DNA of 64,000 nt, from contig NC_135563.1 in the NCBI RefSeq assembly GCF_964340395.1, positions 9,241,075 through 9,305,074 of the forward strand. The letters are read 5' to 3'. A model generated the notes under the pieces. The model was not told the DNA's origin, ran no database searches, and saw nothing but the letters and a program-made list of their open reading frames with translations. The DNA comes from Glandiceps talaboti. Its lineage: Eukaryota > Hemichordata > Enteropneusta > Spengelidae. This document shows positions 60,871 through 64,000 of this stretch, piece by piece; within the stretch, counting starts at the first letter, position 1, and every line of letters starts with the position of its first letter. The position numbers and the translations under genes were made by a program.

Positions 60871-60983
60871 TAGTCTGTAAGGTACGCCGTGACGGGGCGC
60901 CCTCAAACATCGGCCAACCCCTAACACTCTCCTGTGAGAGGAGGCCGGTGAGGGCGAAACGTCACGACGTATCTTACAGTCTA
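60871..60983. mobile_element. 113-bp MITE with 9-bp target duplication
   Basis: TAGTCTGTAAGGTACGCCGT and GACGTATCTTACAGTCTA are inverted ends. ACACTGTAT lies perfectly on both sides (60862-60870, 60984-60992). The interior is GC-rich with CTCCTGTGAGAGGAGG. A related GTGACGGTGCCC stretch lies near 27830. Confidence 0.85.
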
Positions 60984-61132
60984 ACACTGTATGTACTTCT
61001 TTTATTTCACTATAACCCCTCTATATTGTCAATGTATCGTTTTTTTCTTCAATGTGATTTATAAGCCCGAAGGGCTGGGAGGTATTTTATTACCTCATGT
61101 CACTATATCAAATAAAAATACTTACTTACATC

Positions 61133-61165
61133 ATGGAAGTATAACCCATTATACTTCCATGCTTA
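61133..61165. repeat. hairpin CATGGAAGTATAA
   Basis: CATGGAAGTATAA and TTATACTTCCATG pair around four bases. Similar ATGGAAGTA hairpins lie at about 18225 and 62230-62265, so this is a dispersed motif. Confidence 0.7.
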
Positions 61166-61175
61166 CATATATACA

Positions 61176-61262
61176 TCCATCCATCCATCCATCCATACAT
61201 CCATCCATACATACATACATACATACATACATACATACATACATACATACATACATACATAC
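61176..61262. repeat. (CATC)n and (CATA)n microsatellite
   Basis: About 35 bp of CATC/CATA mixtures are followed by pure CATA repeats. Confidence 0.95.
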
Positions 61263-61284
61263 AATATTTGTACCATAGTTAGGA

Positions 61285-61680
61285 GTCGCGTTGTTTATCT
61301 TTCCACCAGTGTCTATTGTACTTATGCCCGACAAGTTCACGGGATAGCAGGATTAGTCCATCTCACCCTTGCTAGACTAGATTAAGTATACAATAGGCAC
61401 CAGTGGAAAGATAAACAACAAGGCGGAGCCGCGTTGTTTATCTTTCCACTGGTGTCTATAGTAGTTATGCCCGACAACTTCACAGGATAGCAGGATTAGT
61501 CCATCTCACCCTTGCTAGACTAGATTAAGTATACAATAGGCACCAGTGGAAAGATAAACAACAAGGCGGGGCCGCGTTGTTTATCTTTCCACCGGTGTCT
61601 ATAGTAGTTATGCCCGACAACTTCACAGGATAGCAGGATTAGTCCATCTCACCCTTGCTAGACTAGATTAAGATAAAGTA
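61285..61680. repeat. 143-bp tandem array, about 2.7 units
   Basis: TTGTTTATCTTTCCAC starts units at 61291, 61434 and 61577, exactly 143 bp apart. Each unit carries GTTGTTTATCTTTCCACC at its start and GGTGGAAAGATAAACAAC-like sequence (CAGTGGAAAGATAAACAACA) at its end, so single units can fold into a hairpin. Confidence 0.95.
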
Positions 61681-62990
61681 CACACTGTCTCGCCCCTTGC
61701 CAGGCGAGATGATGATAACACTGAGCATAGACCCTCCACCAAGGGTCTATACACTGAGATAAAAGTGTACACGTTTGGATGGGGACACACACAGCATGCA
61801 GTGTTCAAGGCGAAAGAAATAAGCCATACAACATTCACAAAACAAAAAGAACTAAAAAACACTTTTGTAATATGCTTCTCTCATGACCTGGTCAACTCTT
61901 TCATTTCTTGACTCAAAGATAACATTTAGTAATTAAAAATATCTGACCAGATAATGATCATGTCGGGGATGGGGTGGGACACTCACTACGGATGGTAGGT
62001 ATATGCACCAATAATCAATCATTCAGAAGAAGAGATGGGACATATCAATAAAGTGTTTTATGAACACAATTATATATTTATTTATCTAAAATGATCTTTT
62101 ACATTGATTGCATATATATTACATCAATTTCACTTTATACTAAATCACAAAAAATACACATTATCTTAGACCATTTGTGACAGAAGTTAACATTACTCAA
62201 TTTGTTGCAAATATAACCCACGGTTGCAAGTATAATCCATGGTTATACTTCCATGTAGGCTTGGTTACCCAGCCTCTCACCATTGGAGGCTCTGCCTATG
62301 AGACCATCCCGAAACGAGGAATAAAAAGTCTTGTCTGGGCGGTCTTGTAGAATAGCCACCCCCCCCCCCCCCATCCCCCGATTGGGTAACCAAGACTAAC
62401 TTCCATGCTGTGACTTTACATAATTTCTACAGTAGCAGAACACTGATGGTTATGTAGTTGTCAGCTGTGGCCTTCTATACTAAAACACCGTTATTGCTAG
62501 TAGTAGTATTGCTCACTGATCAAAACTGTCAAAATGTATGACTTCGCTCTCAAAGACATCACTAGAAGCAACAATTTCTAAATACTTCGAGTAAAATGTA
62601 ATCGAGGAGAAAATTTGAATGTCTTATTTACTGCATTTTCTTTCTGCTGTGCTTGTACTTTTGCTTTTATGCACATAAACACTTCTTTGGAAAGCATAAT
62701 CAGTCATTTAAATCTCATCTACTGTGTATCTTTCCACTCAGGCAGCAAATACCAAAATGAATGCATATAGGCCATGCACAGCTGATATGAAATAAGTAAA
62801 TAAAATGAACACAGCCTCCTCCTGGACCTTGAGCTGACATTGACAATACGCAGGTTACTACTTCTTATAGTATTTATTTGAATATCTGACACTGCAAGAG
62901 AACATGAGCTTGGCATACATTATGTCTAACAATGATTTTTTTTCTGGTTAAAAGGACATGAAGTATATTAGAAATACAAATGTCTGCCAA
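61681..62990. other. upstream flank of PPARGC1, unassigned
   Basis: No gene seen. It holds a short ATAGACCCT hairpin at 61727-61750, a C run at 62359-62372 and AT-rich DNA. Confidence 0.45.
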
Positions 62991-62993
62991 TCT

Positions 62994-64000
<1,007 letters not shown>

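Overview
The window is metazoan genomic DNA: AT-rich, with long introns, GT-AG splice sites, AATAAA signals, long microsatellites and many small non-autonomous DNA transposons. The frequent short palindrome ACATGTA, a tRNA-derived SINE and the gene set suggest a marine invertebrate bilaterian. I cannot place it to phylum from sequence alone. I saw no bacterial, organellar or retroviral material.

Layout: 2.0-2.2 kb holds a possible terminal exon of an unrecognised + strand gene. 5.6-8.7 kb holds a complete four-exon + strand gene for a DUF4419-family protein (400 aa). 14.3-25.5 kb holds a seven-coding-exon + strand DMRT transcription factor (498 aa) with a DM zinc domain and a divergent DMA (CUE-like) domain. 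Its 5.6-kb intron contains a possible nested gene for a small basic protein at 19.2-21.0 kb. 31.1-60.0 kb holds one large - strand gene for a PGC-1/Spargel-family transcriptional coactivator (PPARGC1 homologue). I traced it through 14 coding exons whose phases all agree: 3,249 nt, 1,082 aa. DMRT and PPARGC1 are arranged tail to tail around a repeat-filled spacer at 25.6-31.0 kb.

The coactivator model is the best-supported call. In order it has an acidic N-terminal half with an FxxLL motif, a putative SUMO-interacting motif, a DHDY HCF-1-binding motif, an RS domain, an RRM split over four exons, and the family's C-terminal NYADL and LDFDSLL signatures. A full palindromic CRE lies just upstream of its start codon.

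The rest is mostly repeats, several sharply defined by target-site duplications: a hAT-like family (8-bp duplications, two copies), a PIF/Harbinger-like GGCC family (TTA/TAA duplications, about seven copies, one with an empty-site relative nearby), a MULE-like family (two copies of exactly 467 bp), a 113-bp element with a 9-bp duplication, several foldback elements, and tandem arrays with periods of 29, 38, 143, 180 and 189 bp. No previously undescribed multi-gene system is evident. The most novel candidates are the repeated GHL(N/Y) motif in the coactivator, the divergent DMRT, the nested small gene, and two compact hairpins.
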